From NCBI RefSeq assembly GCF_025457605.1, contig NZ_JAMZFY010000001.1, forward strand, positions 1 through 64,000: a stretch of 64,000 nt of DNA, read 5' to 3'. Below the pieces are notes generated by a model, which worked only from the letters and a program-made list of their open reading frames with translations, was not told the origin of the DNA and did no database searches. The stretch comes from Haloarcula laminariae. GTDB lineage: Archaea > Halobacteriota > Halobacteria > Halobacteriales > Haloarculaceae. The first letter of the stretch is position 1. Each line of letters opens with the position of its first letter. Of this stretch, positions 18,728 through 25,735 are shown in pieces. Both the position numbers and the translations under genes were made by a program.

Positions 18728-20699
18728 AAATAACATAATCGATACGGCACGAGCTCTTCGAACTCGCTCCCCGGAACGACTCTGGGGTGTCTCACCGGAG
18801 AGTATCTACGCGGCACTATCGGCGAGTGTAACCAAGGACGGTCTCGAGGAACGTCTGTCGCCACATATTCGCGCGGAAACGCTGCGGACGAATGATGAAC
18901 GAGAACCGAAGCAGGTTACAGAGATACACAACTGGATACTCGACGAACTGGACCTTATTGAGGGAGGCCGTCCGACTCTGGCTGGTGCCTTAGTCCTTTC
19001 AGTAGACGAACCACGCCCGCTCATTCAGGCAATTATCGTCGCAAGCTCTCGAACAGCCGAGAGAGTCCTACGATCGAGTCTCGGAATTGAAGATGAAGTT
19101 CTACCTCGCCGAGAGTTCGACAGTCTGCTAGCGGGTGATTGGGAGGAAACAATCCTCGGGCCGCTTCTCGGGTCTGCCGGCTTCGTGACGATCTACCCAG
19201 ATAGTGTAGAACCGAACTTCGAGCGCATCGAACCAGTGCTTGAAGCACAGAGAGAAGTACCGACCGAAGCTGCCATCGCTGAGAGCTATTTACACGTTCT
19301 CCCACAGCTTTCAGGTATCGAAGATGGTGACTGTCTTAAGGCCATCACGGAGCGATTGGTTGGAGAACTATCGAACGATTCATTCTCATTGGAATCAGTC
19401 GCTGCCTCGCTCGCAGATAACGCTGTACTCCTTCACGACACCAGTGAGGTTGAAGACGCAATCGAGGAGCAACACGACGAGTACGAACGTCAATTTGAGA
19501 CAGTGCATTCCCTACTGGCCGCACCCGTAGAAACCGAACTGTCACAGGTCGACGTTGGAAGGCGGGTCAGCGTTTCTGATGTTCGTGGTGACACTGAGAT
19601 CAGCGAAGCTGGTCGAGACGTTCTCACCAACATCATCGCCACTATCTCTGCCCACTTGAGGTTCTCGACCTTCGATTTGGGCTTCGTGACCGATCGGCTT
19701 GATGCGACACCTTATGAACTCTATCAGGTCTTGTCCGAAGTTCCCGGCGTCGATTGCGAAATCAGTGGCAACGAGGTCATCGAATTTGCTACTGTTCCTG
19801 CCCAGGTTGACGGCAGCAGTCTCCAAGAGGAGTACACCACACATCTCATCGATCGGTGCGCAGCAGTCAAGCGGCGAATCAAGGTTCTGTCCCGAGCGTC
19901 AGTGACGACATTGTCACCAATTGCTACTGACGCCATTATTGCTCAAGATTACGACTCTCTTTCCGACGGTGACGTTGCGCCAGCGTACTTCACATTTACC
20001 CTCGTTGATCCCGACGCTCTCGGCGAGAAGAAGATGGATGACTACGTGGAGGATTCTCGTGGTCTTGGACGGGAACGAGCGAGGTTACGGCGCTGGCACG
20101 AAAATCGGCCTGCTGGGATGCGGTCGTACACGGCGATGACCGACCGCCTGTTCAGTCTCGGGCTCGAACGCGATCTCGACGACAAGGTCCTCCGGATTAT
20201 GACTCCGTTTGACGACGACACGTTCAACGAATACGTCTCCCAGATACGGCGCCTCCTGCAACAGGGATTCGAATTACGATTGCTGACCCGCCACACGAAA
20301 GAACCCTGGGAGTGGCGGCGTCTACAGCAGAACCTGCTCAGCGAAATTAAGCAACATCGCGAGCAGGTCACGATACGTAGCTATTCGCGCTTCAAACAGC
20401 ACCAGAGGGTAACTCCAGACATGGATTTCCGTGACCTCGGTGAATTCGGCATCCACGGAAAGGTTCAGACCATCGGGAGACCAGAAGAAGGCGCAGCATT
20501 ACTCGGTTCGGCGAACTTCATGGAGAACAGCTACGATTGGAATCCTGAGTGCGGAGTTTATACAGAGCGAATACAGTTCGTTGATGCTGCCGTCGAGTTC
20601 TTCGACATTGTGTGGGATCTCGCTGAATCCGACGAACTATCCACTGAACGCTTACAAGAGGTACCGAATCATCAACTTGTACCAACCTACTACAGTTGA
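18720..20699 (+). CDS. DpdK-like phospholipase D-family protein
   Basis: A 659-residue protein. The start is the ATG at 18720, overlapping the helicase stop by 8 bases; the open frame extends further upstream but only inside the helicase gene. An N-terminal HTH-like region precedes a C-terminal PLD-type domain with one HxK motif (HGK, residues 579-581) followed by a GSANF element (about 594-600), a variant of the HKD active site. With one HKD half, the enzyme would have to dimerise to form a full site. PLD proteins end both the DISARM (DrmC) and Dpd (DpdK) operons and are presumed nucleases. It is the last gene of the operon. Confidence 0.8.
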   Translation: MTENNIIDTARALRTRSPERLWGVSPESIYAALSASVTKDGLEERLSPHIRAETLRTNDEREPKQVTEIHNWILDELDLIEGGRPTLAGALVLSVDEPRPLIQAIIVASSRTAERVLRSSLGIEDEVLPRREFDSLLAGDWEETILGPLLGSAGFVTIYPDSVEPNFERIEPVLEAQREVPTEAAIAESYLHVLPQLSGIEDGDCLKAITERLVGELSNDSFSLESVAASLADNAVLLHDTSEVEDAIEEQHDEYERQFETVHSLLAAPVETELSQVDVGRRVSVSDVRGDTEISEAGRDVLTNIIATISAHLRFSTFDLGFVTDRLDATPYELYQVLSEVPGVDCEISGNEVIEFATVPAQVDGSSLQEEYTTHLIDRCAAVKRRIKVLSRASVTTLSPIATDAIIAQDYDSLSDGDVAPAYFTFTLVDPDALGEKKMDDYVEDSRGLGRERARLRRWHENRPAGMRSYTAMTDRLFSLGLERDLDDKVLRIMTPFDDDTFNEYVSQIRRLLQQGFELRLLTRHTKEPWEWRRLQQNLLSEIKQHREQVTIRSYSRFKQHQRVTPDMDFRDLGEFGIHGKVQTIGRPEEGAALLGSANFMENSYDWNPECGVYTERIQFVDAAVEFFDIVWDLAESDELSTERLQEVPNHQLVPTYYS

Positions 20700-20710
20700 G
20701 GATTCACCGT

Positions 20711-20986
20711 CTACTCACACCAACAGTGAATTGGCCCGGTGTTCTTCTCTTCGCCCTGTGATTCGATTTCGCAAACGAAGAATTCCCCTTCTGGATACAT
20801 AATGTACCGATCTTCGTCGATATTCTGAACGGAAGCCACATCCTCAACCTCCCAATCAGCGTCTTCATTGCCGTCCCATGTGTAGTAGTCGTCCTCCCCA
20901 TCTACTGCGAAGTCGAGCAACCCCGTCCCGCTACCGATGATGTGCTGAACCCGACTTAGTCGAGTCGATTGTGTGATTCTGGTCAT
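20711..20986 (-). CDS. Small acidic hypothetical protein
   Basis: A 91-residue very acidic protein on the opposite strand, converging on the PLD gene with an 11-base gap. It has three cysteines, two of them in the C-terminal CWCE, and an Asp/Glu/Trp/Tyr-rich middle. The composition is haloarchaeal, which argues for a real gene, but I recognise no family. No clear regulatory site is visible at its start. It separates the restriction operon from the que operon. Confidence 0.5.
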   Translation of the reverse strand: MTRITQSTRLSRVQHIIGSGTGLLDFAVDGEDDYYTWDGNEDADWEVEDVASVQNIDEDRYIMYPEGEFFVCEIESQGEEKNTGPIHCWCE

Positions 20987-21219
20987 GAGTCAACCTCATT
21001 CGGCTACGATAATCAATGTCCGCCACTTCAGTGAAGGGAGTAGTGCCACCGATGGAACTGGCAACTCCCAAGCTTCCCAGGTGGGACGACGGGCATTTTT
21101 CACCGCCACGCATCCCACTACGCGGCGCTTCGTCGTCCGATTCGATGAATGGGTGAAACCACCATAGATATTCACTAACTAGAACAGTTGTATAATTGCC
21201 AAATCTCTTTCTGCATCAG

Positions 21220-21275
21220 GCATCTTGGGCTCGGTGTCTCCAGCACCGGTCCTACTCTTCGTGAGCCACCCTCTG
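21220..21275 (-). ncRNA. Second copy of a structured leader-like motif
   Basis: On the minus strand this segment shares an exact 17-mer, CGGTGCTGGAGACACCG (21232-21248), and flanking matches with the leader at 32225-32289. The 17-mer folds as CGGTG/CACCG with a 7-base loop. No small ORF follows here, so this may be a relic copy. It lies in the 165-base gap between queC and the small gene at 20711. Confidence 0.3.
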
Positions 21276-21332
21276 TCGAGAAGAATAAGAGCCAGATCCG
21301 TCTTAATCGTCGGTAAATCGGTTCAGCGGCGA

Positions 21333-22028
21333 CTATGATTCGGTATAATCGGGGCGCTCGGCGTATTCAATTGGATCGCGCTCGCCGAGATTTTGGAACG
21401 CCTGGAGACGGAACGCACACGCGTCACACGTGCCACACGCTGGTACTTCTTCCCGGTAGCAGCTCCAGGTGTGTTCATAGGGGACGTCGAGTTCGAGACC
21501 CCGTTCGGCGATGTCTGTCTTCGACAACTCGACAAACGGCGCTTCGACGCTGATCTCCGTCTCCGGTTTCGTGCCGACGTCGACGACCTGCTGGAACGCC
21601 TCGAAGAACTCCGGTCGGCAGTCCGGATACCCCGAGAAGTCCTCGCTGTGCGCACCGATAAACACGGCCTCACAATCGTTGGCTTCTGCATACGACGTCG
21701 CCATCGACAGCAGGTTCGCGTTCCGGAACGGTACGTAGGAGCTCGGAATCTCGTCACTCTCCAAGTTTGCCTCCTCGACGTCCATCTCGTCGTCAGTGAG
21801 ACTCGACGCACCGATCTTCGAGAGGTGGTCCGTCGTCAGGTGGAGGAAGTCTGCGGCGTCGAAGGCCTCGGCTTGGGCCTGCGCACATTCGTACTCCTTA
21901 CTCTCGGTCTGCTGGCCGTAGGACGTGTGCAGCATGTACAACTCGTAGCCAGCATCCTGCGCGACAGCCGCGGCGGTCGCACTATCCATTCCCCCAGACG
22001 CCAGGATTACCGCTCGTTGCTCGCTCAT
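21333..22028 (-). CDS. queC: QueC, 7-cyano-7-deazaguanine (preQ0) synthase
   Basis: A 231-residue enzyme converting 7-carboxy-7-deazaguanine to preQ0 with ATP and ammonia. The PP-loop SGGMDS is at residues 11-16, and the zinc-binding cysteines C190, C198, C201 and C204 form the typical C-x7-C-x2-C-x2-C end of the family. It is the last gene of the queD-queE-folE-queC operon, and its ATG overlaps the folE stop in ATGA (22025-22028). Archaea normally keep preQ0 enzymes for tRNA archaeosine. Here the operon sits between two blocks of a DNA-modification island, so its product is most likely meant for the DpdA proteins. Confidence 0.93.
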   Translation of the reverse strand: MSEQRAVILASGGMDSATAAAVAQDAGYELYMLHTSYGQQTESKEYECAQAQAEAFDAADFLHLTTDHLSKIGASSLTDDEMDVEEANLESDEIPSSYVPFRNANLLSMATSYAEANDCEAVFIGAHSEDFSGYPDCRPEFFEAFQQVVDVGTKPETEISVEAPFVELSKTDIAERGLELDVPYEHTWSCYREEVPACGTCDACAFRLQAFQNLGERDPIEYAERPDYTES

Positions 22029-22633
22029 CCCTGACCCTCCGTACGGTTGACCGCTGCTTGGAACCGCTCACGTTCTGCCTCAGTCGGTTCTCCGGCAGTT
22101 GCCCTGGTGGTGGTCGTGCTTCTCGTCTCGACGCCGCGCATCGCCTCACAGAGGTGCGTTGCGTTCATTTCGACAAAGACGGTAGCTGCGTCTAGTTCCT
22201 CTTTGAGTCCGGACGCGATGTCGTTCGTCAGCTGTTCCTGCATCGTGAGTTTTCGTGACTGCCAGCGGACGTACCGAGTCAGCTTCGAGAGCCCTACCAC
22301 CTCGTCTGTCGGCCGATACGCCAAATGAACTGTTCCAAAGAACGGCAACAAGTGGTGCTCACACAGCGAATACACGGGAATTGCGGTTTTGACAACGAGA
22401 CCGGTCGTCTCGGCGTCGAAGGTCCGCATCGTCGGCTTCGCGGCCTCCCGTTGGCCTTCGGTGAGTGTCGCGAAGGCATCCGGGACGCGGCGCTGCCAGG
22501 TCTCAGTCAGCGCGTTACTGTCCGGGTCCTCGCTGACGGCCTCTAACAGGAGGCGAACGCCCCGCTGTGCCTTCTCGTAGTCGATGTCTGATTCTACCTC
22601 GCCAGTCGCGAATTGAGAGTGCGTACTCGTCAT
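22025..22633 (-). CDS. folE: FolE, GTP cyclohydrolase I (type IA)
   Basis: A 202-residue enzyme forming 7,8-dihydroneopterin triphosphate from GTP, the first step toward preQ0. The zinc/active-site signature CEHHLLPFFG and the downstream THLCEAMRGVE, which supplies the second conserved cysteine, are both present. Most archaea use the unrelated MptA/FolE2-type cyclohydrolase, so a bacterial-type FolE points to horizontal transfer of the whole cassette. It lies one base after queE and overlaps queC by four bases. The final 30 residues are Thr/Glu-rich and may be variable. Confidence 0.93.
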   Translation of the reverse strand: MTSTHSQFATGEVESDIDYEKAQRGVRLLLEAVSEDPDSNALTETWQRRVPDAFATLTEGQREAAKPTMRTFDAETTGLVVKTAIPVYSLCEHHLLPFFGTVHLAYRPTDEVVGLSKLTRYVRWQSRKLTMQEQLTNDIASGLKEELDAATVFVEMNATHLCEAMRGVETRSTTTTRATAGEPTEAERERFQAAVNRTEGQG

Positions 22634-22634
22634 G

Positions 22635-23408
22635 TTACGTTTCGGGGGCGTCGTTCCAGAGGTCTACGTGCAAGCGGGGCGTGTACCGGTAGCCGTACTC
22701 CATCGCGAGTTCAGCGACCTCATTCCGGCGGGCATCGAGTTCGTCTCGAGTCGTCCCCTCGGGCATCAGCAGCACGTCCGAATCCGGGATGCGACTCGCT
22801 GCCGTCGATCGGACGTCAGCGAGGAGGGATTCGATCTCGGGCAGGTCATCGGGGCCAGTGACGACAAACTTGAGTTGTGCGTTGTAGTCGTCGACGAGTG
22901 CGCCGAGTGCATCGAGGTCGATGCGCCGTTCTTCATGACGGTCTGCCCACTCGCCATCGCCCTTGGGGTCTTTCTCAGGGGTGGGTGTGCTGGAGGCGAG
23001 TTTCGGGCTGATGCTTGCCAGATCGATGGGGGCGTCACGGTGGATGGTACCGTTGGTTTCAACGGTAGTGTGGTAGCCGAGATCGTCGAGCTGCTCGAGG
23101 AGCGTGACCGCGTCATCGTGGATAAGCGGTTCACCACCAGTTAGGACGACGTGGTCGGCATCGTCGTGTGACTGGACTTCCTCGACGATGTCGTCGACGC
23201 TCATTGTGGCGTGGGTGGGCTCCCAGGAGGTGTGGTAGGAGTCACAGAACCAACACCGGAGATTACATCCGCTGGTGCGGACGAACACCGATGGCGTCCC
23301 GGTGAGCTTCCCTTCGCCCTGAAGCGAGTAGAAGAGCTCGTTGACCGGCAGTGCTGCGCCATCGACATCGTCTGCTGGCTGCTCATCAGCTGTTGAACTG
23401 ACTGGCAT
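22635..23408 (-). CDS. queE: QueE, 7-carboxy-7-deazaguanine synthase (radical SAM)
   Basis: A 257-residue radical SAM enzyme converting 6-carboxytetrahydropterin to 7-carboxy-7-deazaguanine. The cluster-binding cysteines C48, C52 and C55 lie in SGCNLRCWFCDS (C-x3-C-x2-C). The GEG motif at about residues 31-33 and the GGEP motif (VLTGGEPLI) are typical of the family. Its start overlaps the queD stop (ATGA at 23405-23408) and it ends one base before folE, so the four genes are translationally coupled. Confidence 0.93.
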   Translation of the reverse strand: MPVSSTADEQPADDVDGAALPVNELFYSLQGEGKLTGTPSVFVRTSGCNLRCWFCDSYHTSWEPTHATMSVDDIVEEVQSHDDADHVVLTGGEPLIHDDAVTLLEQLDDLGYHTTVETNGTIHRDAPIDLASISPKLASSTPTPEKDPKGDGEWADRHEERRIDLDALGALVDDYNAQLKFVVTGPDDLPEIESLLADVRSTAASRIPDSDVLLMPEGTTRDELDARRNEVAELAMEYGYRYTPRLHVDLWNDAPET

Positions 23409-23863
23409 CAGTGTGTCGCCCCCGCACAGAGCTCCGATGTCTCCCGCACCGCCACTGAGATGTCTGAGACTGACTCTGGAAGTGTCTCGAGGAGTTTTCG
23501 TTCCAAGACGAGTCCCATCACTTCCGCGGTCGGTGGGTGTTCGAGAACGACAAGTGAATCACCGTCGCCGCTCTGCTCGAAGGCGTCGATGAGCGGGTCG
23601 TCCTTCTCAAGGAGGAAACGGTGGTCCCAGTCATCTATTACTGAGGTAATATCTCCTTTGTCTACGACCCAGCCATCCTGAGTGAGAGAACCAGTGACCT
23701 CCACCGAGATTTCGTAGTTGTGTCCATGTGGACGACTACATTTCCCATCGTGGTGGAGGAGGCGGTGCCCGGTGCTGATTCGGATCGGGTTGTCCTTTCC
23801 TACGAATAGTGTCCTCTCACCAGACTCAGTAAGATCGGAGACCGGTTCTTGTTCAAGATGCAC
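23408..23863 (-). CDS. queD: QueD, 6-carboxy-5,6,7,8-tetrahydropterin synthase
   Basis: A 151-residue enzyme of the 6-pyruvoyl-tetrahydropterin synthase fold. Zinc ligands are visible in STGHRL and PHGHNY, and the catalytic cysteine is in KCSRPHGHNY. A C-terminal VAVRETSELCAGA segment fits the family substrate-binding glutamate. It is the first gene of the minus-strand preQ0 operon, and the promoter must lie in the 108-base gap (23864-23971) shared with the divergent broken gene at 23972. Confidence 0.93.
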   Translation of the reverse strand: MHLEQEPVSDLTESGERTLFVGKDNPIRISTGHRLLHHDGKCSRPHGHNYEISVEVTGSLTQDGWVVDKGDITSVIDDWDHRFLLEKDDPLIDAFEQSGDGDSLVVLEHPPTAEVMGLVLERKLLETLPESVSDISVAVRETSELCAGATH

Positions 23864-23971
23864 ATCAAGAGGCTCTCCCAGTATTCACTAAGTATTATCG
23901 GTAGCATGCTCACTATGTCCCTAATCACGTGAGGAAATTATATTGCGGTTGGCAAATTAGAGCCAATAGTC

Positions 23972-24315
23972 GTGGAAACGTCGTCAGTCAGGCACCTAGA
24001 GACGGTTCAGCCGGATTGGGACGACCTTCCGCTAGCTTGCGAGTTGCTTGAGTTACGACGGCGTGAGCCGAATGCCGATCTGCGGACATTAGCTTTCAAC
24101 AGAGGTGTCGTGGGGTCAAGAAAAGTTCAGCACGTGACTCGACTCTTGGAACTGCTTGACCTTCTGGATGAGGGCGAACTAACTGAAAGAGGGCAGTGGC
24201 TGACCGAAGCGTATGAACCTGCACTGCAACAGAGTCATTCAGGAGCAAAGTTAGGCATCGGAGTGAAAGATTCGCTATCGTGTACCGAACAGGCCTTCTC
24301 TGGATGATTATTTTT
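23972..24315 (+). pseudogene. 5' part of a gene broken by frameshift and IS1595-family insertion
   Basis: The frame from 23972 reads 111 residues with a winged-helix-like segment (LLELLDLLDEGELTERGQWL) and stops at 24305-24307. Beyond about 24235 the more plausible coding frame is shifted. That alternative frame runs to 24315 and, with the IS and one target duplication removed, continues without interruption into the reading frame at 25321-25655. The gene therefore seems to carry two lesions: a one-frame shift near 24235 and the IS. It is divergent from the que operon and upstream of the DpdA genes. I cannot name the family; a regulator is possible. Confidence 0.6.
24308..24315. repeat. Left target-site duplication TTATTTTT
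   Basis: This 8-bp sequence is repeated exactly at 25321-25328, directly outside the two inverted ends of the IS. Eight base pairs is the usual duplication for IS1595-family elements. Confidence 0.9.
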
Positions 24316-25320
24316 CGCTCTTGGGTAGAGGATTGTTGGTCAGTTCGCAGCAGTAGCTGGAAGTCACAGCGGGCAAGGGTGGCGCGAACGCGCCACCCGA
24401 CGAAGCATGATTCCACTCAAGACGTTCGTCTCGGAGCGTCGTGCCGCGAATCTGCTGGCACAGATTCGCTGGCGTGACGGCGTCTATTGCCCGCGCTGCC
24501 GTGCCGAATCTGTGATTCGGTACGGCAGCTATCGGGTGTTTCAACGGTATCGCTGTAAGAATTGCGACCGCACGTTCAACGATAAGACAGGTACGGTCTT
24601 CGAGCATTCTTCGATCGCGCTCAGGAAGTGGTTTCTCGCTGTCTACGCCTACATCCGGTTCAACACCAGTCTTCGGCAACTGGACGTGGAGATCGATGTC
24701 TCCTACAAAACAGTGTACCGGCGCGTCCAGCGCTTCCTGCGAGCGCTGGACGCGCCTCGGCCACAGTTAGAAGGGCCGGTCGAACTCGACGAACTGTACG
24801 TCAAAGCCGGACTCAAGGGCCGCGAGCGCGACCAGGAGTCGCGCTCGCGTGGCCTGTCCACGCGCGGACGTGGAAAATATAGCGAGGACAAACCGCCTGT
24901 GTTCGTGCTGGTTGATCGGGGAACGAACGACTGCTACGTGCTGCCAGCGAAATCCGCCGAGGAATCGACCGTTCGACTCCTCCTTGCCGACCACGATGAG
25001 GAGTCGCTGACCGTCTATACGGATGGATTTCGGGCCTACGACCCGCTAGAGGACGACGAAGAGTTCGACCGCGAATACGTCGTGCACGGCGATGGTGAAT
25101 ACGTTGATGGAGATGTTCACGTGAATACCTGCGAGAGCCACGCGTCGCTGGCGCGACGGTGGCTCTCGCCGCATCGAGGCGTCTCCAAAGACAGGCTCAC
25201 GCCCTACTTCAGAGCGTTTCAACTTCGCCAACGCGTCCGCCGGAAACCCGGCGAAGAAGCACTCAAAACTATCCTCAAAACTGCGCTATGATGCCACCAA
25301 CAATCGCTTACCCATGAGCG
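24316..25320 (+). mobile_element. IS1595-family insertion sequence, 1005 bp
   Basis: The left end CGCTCTTGGGTAGAGGATTG and the reverse complement of the right end (CGCTCATGGGTAAGCGATTG) match over about 25 bases with few differences, and both are followed by TTGGT. Exact 8-bp duplications TTATTTTT flank the element at 24308-24315 and 25321-25328. It carries one intact transposase. The exact duplications suggest a fairly recent insertion, which removed any remaining function of the host gene. Confidence 0.9.
24407..25291 (+). CDS. IS1595-family transposase
   Basis: A 294-residue transposase. An N-terminal zinc ribbon (CPRC at about 26-29 and CKNC at about 49-52) is followed by a helix-turn-helix region and a DDE-type core. 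Candidate acidic residues lie in ELDELYVKA and TVYTDGFRAY, followed by the NTCESHASL segment typical of this family. It is intact, fills most of the 1005-bp element and is preceded by an untranslated stretch containing the short palindrome TGGCGCGAACGCGCCA. Confidence 0.9.
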   Translation: MIPLKTFVSERRAANLLAQIRWRDGVYCPRCRAESVIRYGSYRVFQRYRCKNCDRTFNDKTGTVFEHSSIALRKWFLAVYAYIRFNTSLRQLDVEIDVSYKTVYRRVQRFLRALDAPRPQLEGPVELDELYVKAGLKGRERDQESRSRGLSTRGRGKYSEDKPPVFVLVDRGTNDCYVLPAKSAEESTVRLLLADHDEESLTVYTDGFRAYDPLEDDEEFDREYVVHGDGEYVDGDVHVNTCESHASLARRWLSPHRGVSKDRLTPYFRAFQLRQRVRRKPGEEALKTILKTAL

Positions 25321-25655
25321 TTATTTTTTATGAGCACCGTTTGCCAATGCTGGCAGTTCTCCATCAACTCACAGTTGAAACCGTTCCGACAACTCAAGAC
25401 ACACCAGCGGCACAGAGGTTCGGTGAGCGAATCAACCATCTCTACCCCGATGTCGATAGTGACAGCTCGTGGGTGCCACGCGCTAAAGTACACTACAAGT
25501 GGTTAGTCCTCCTGGAACTCGCGAAGATTCGGTCGAACAGTTACGTTTTGACCGAAATCGGCGACGGTGTTTTTGAGCAAGTTGAGGGAGAGTGTCCTGA
25601 CCAGTGGGATTCGATACAGATCCATACTGGCCCTACACTATCTGACTTCGATTAG
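25321..25655 (+). pseudogene. 3' part of the IS-interrupted gene
   Basis: This frame begins in the duplicated target site and runs about 110 residues to a TAG at 25653-25655. It has no start of its own outside the IS: the ATG at 25314 lies within the right inverted end. Removing the IS and one 8-bp duplicate joins it in frame to the shifted frame ending at 24315. Its C-terminus (SNSYVLTEIGDGVFE) resembles a wing of a winged-helix domain. The next gene starts 80 bases downstream. Confidence 0.55.
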
Positions 25656-25735
25656 TTAGTGCCAGTTACAGAGTGAGGTGCTTCGAACGGATTTATAGGA
25701 TGCCCTCCCATCGCTACTACTGGTGACTATCTAAC

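Noticed and set aside
1966-20699. Assignment of the helicase/PLD operon to DISARM
   Set aside because: DISARM also has a helicase, a DUF1998 gene and PLD, but there is no methyltransferase gene, the DUF1998 part is fused, and preQ0 and DpdA genes are adjacent, so Dpd fits better.
20973-21167. 64-residue plus-strand ORF
   Set aside because: Overlaps the start of the likelier minus-strand gene and has no motif.
24308-25328. Regarding the ATG at 25314 as a real gene start
   Set aside because: It lies in the right inverted end of the IS; the frame belongs to the interrupted gene.
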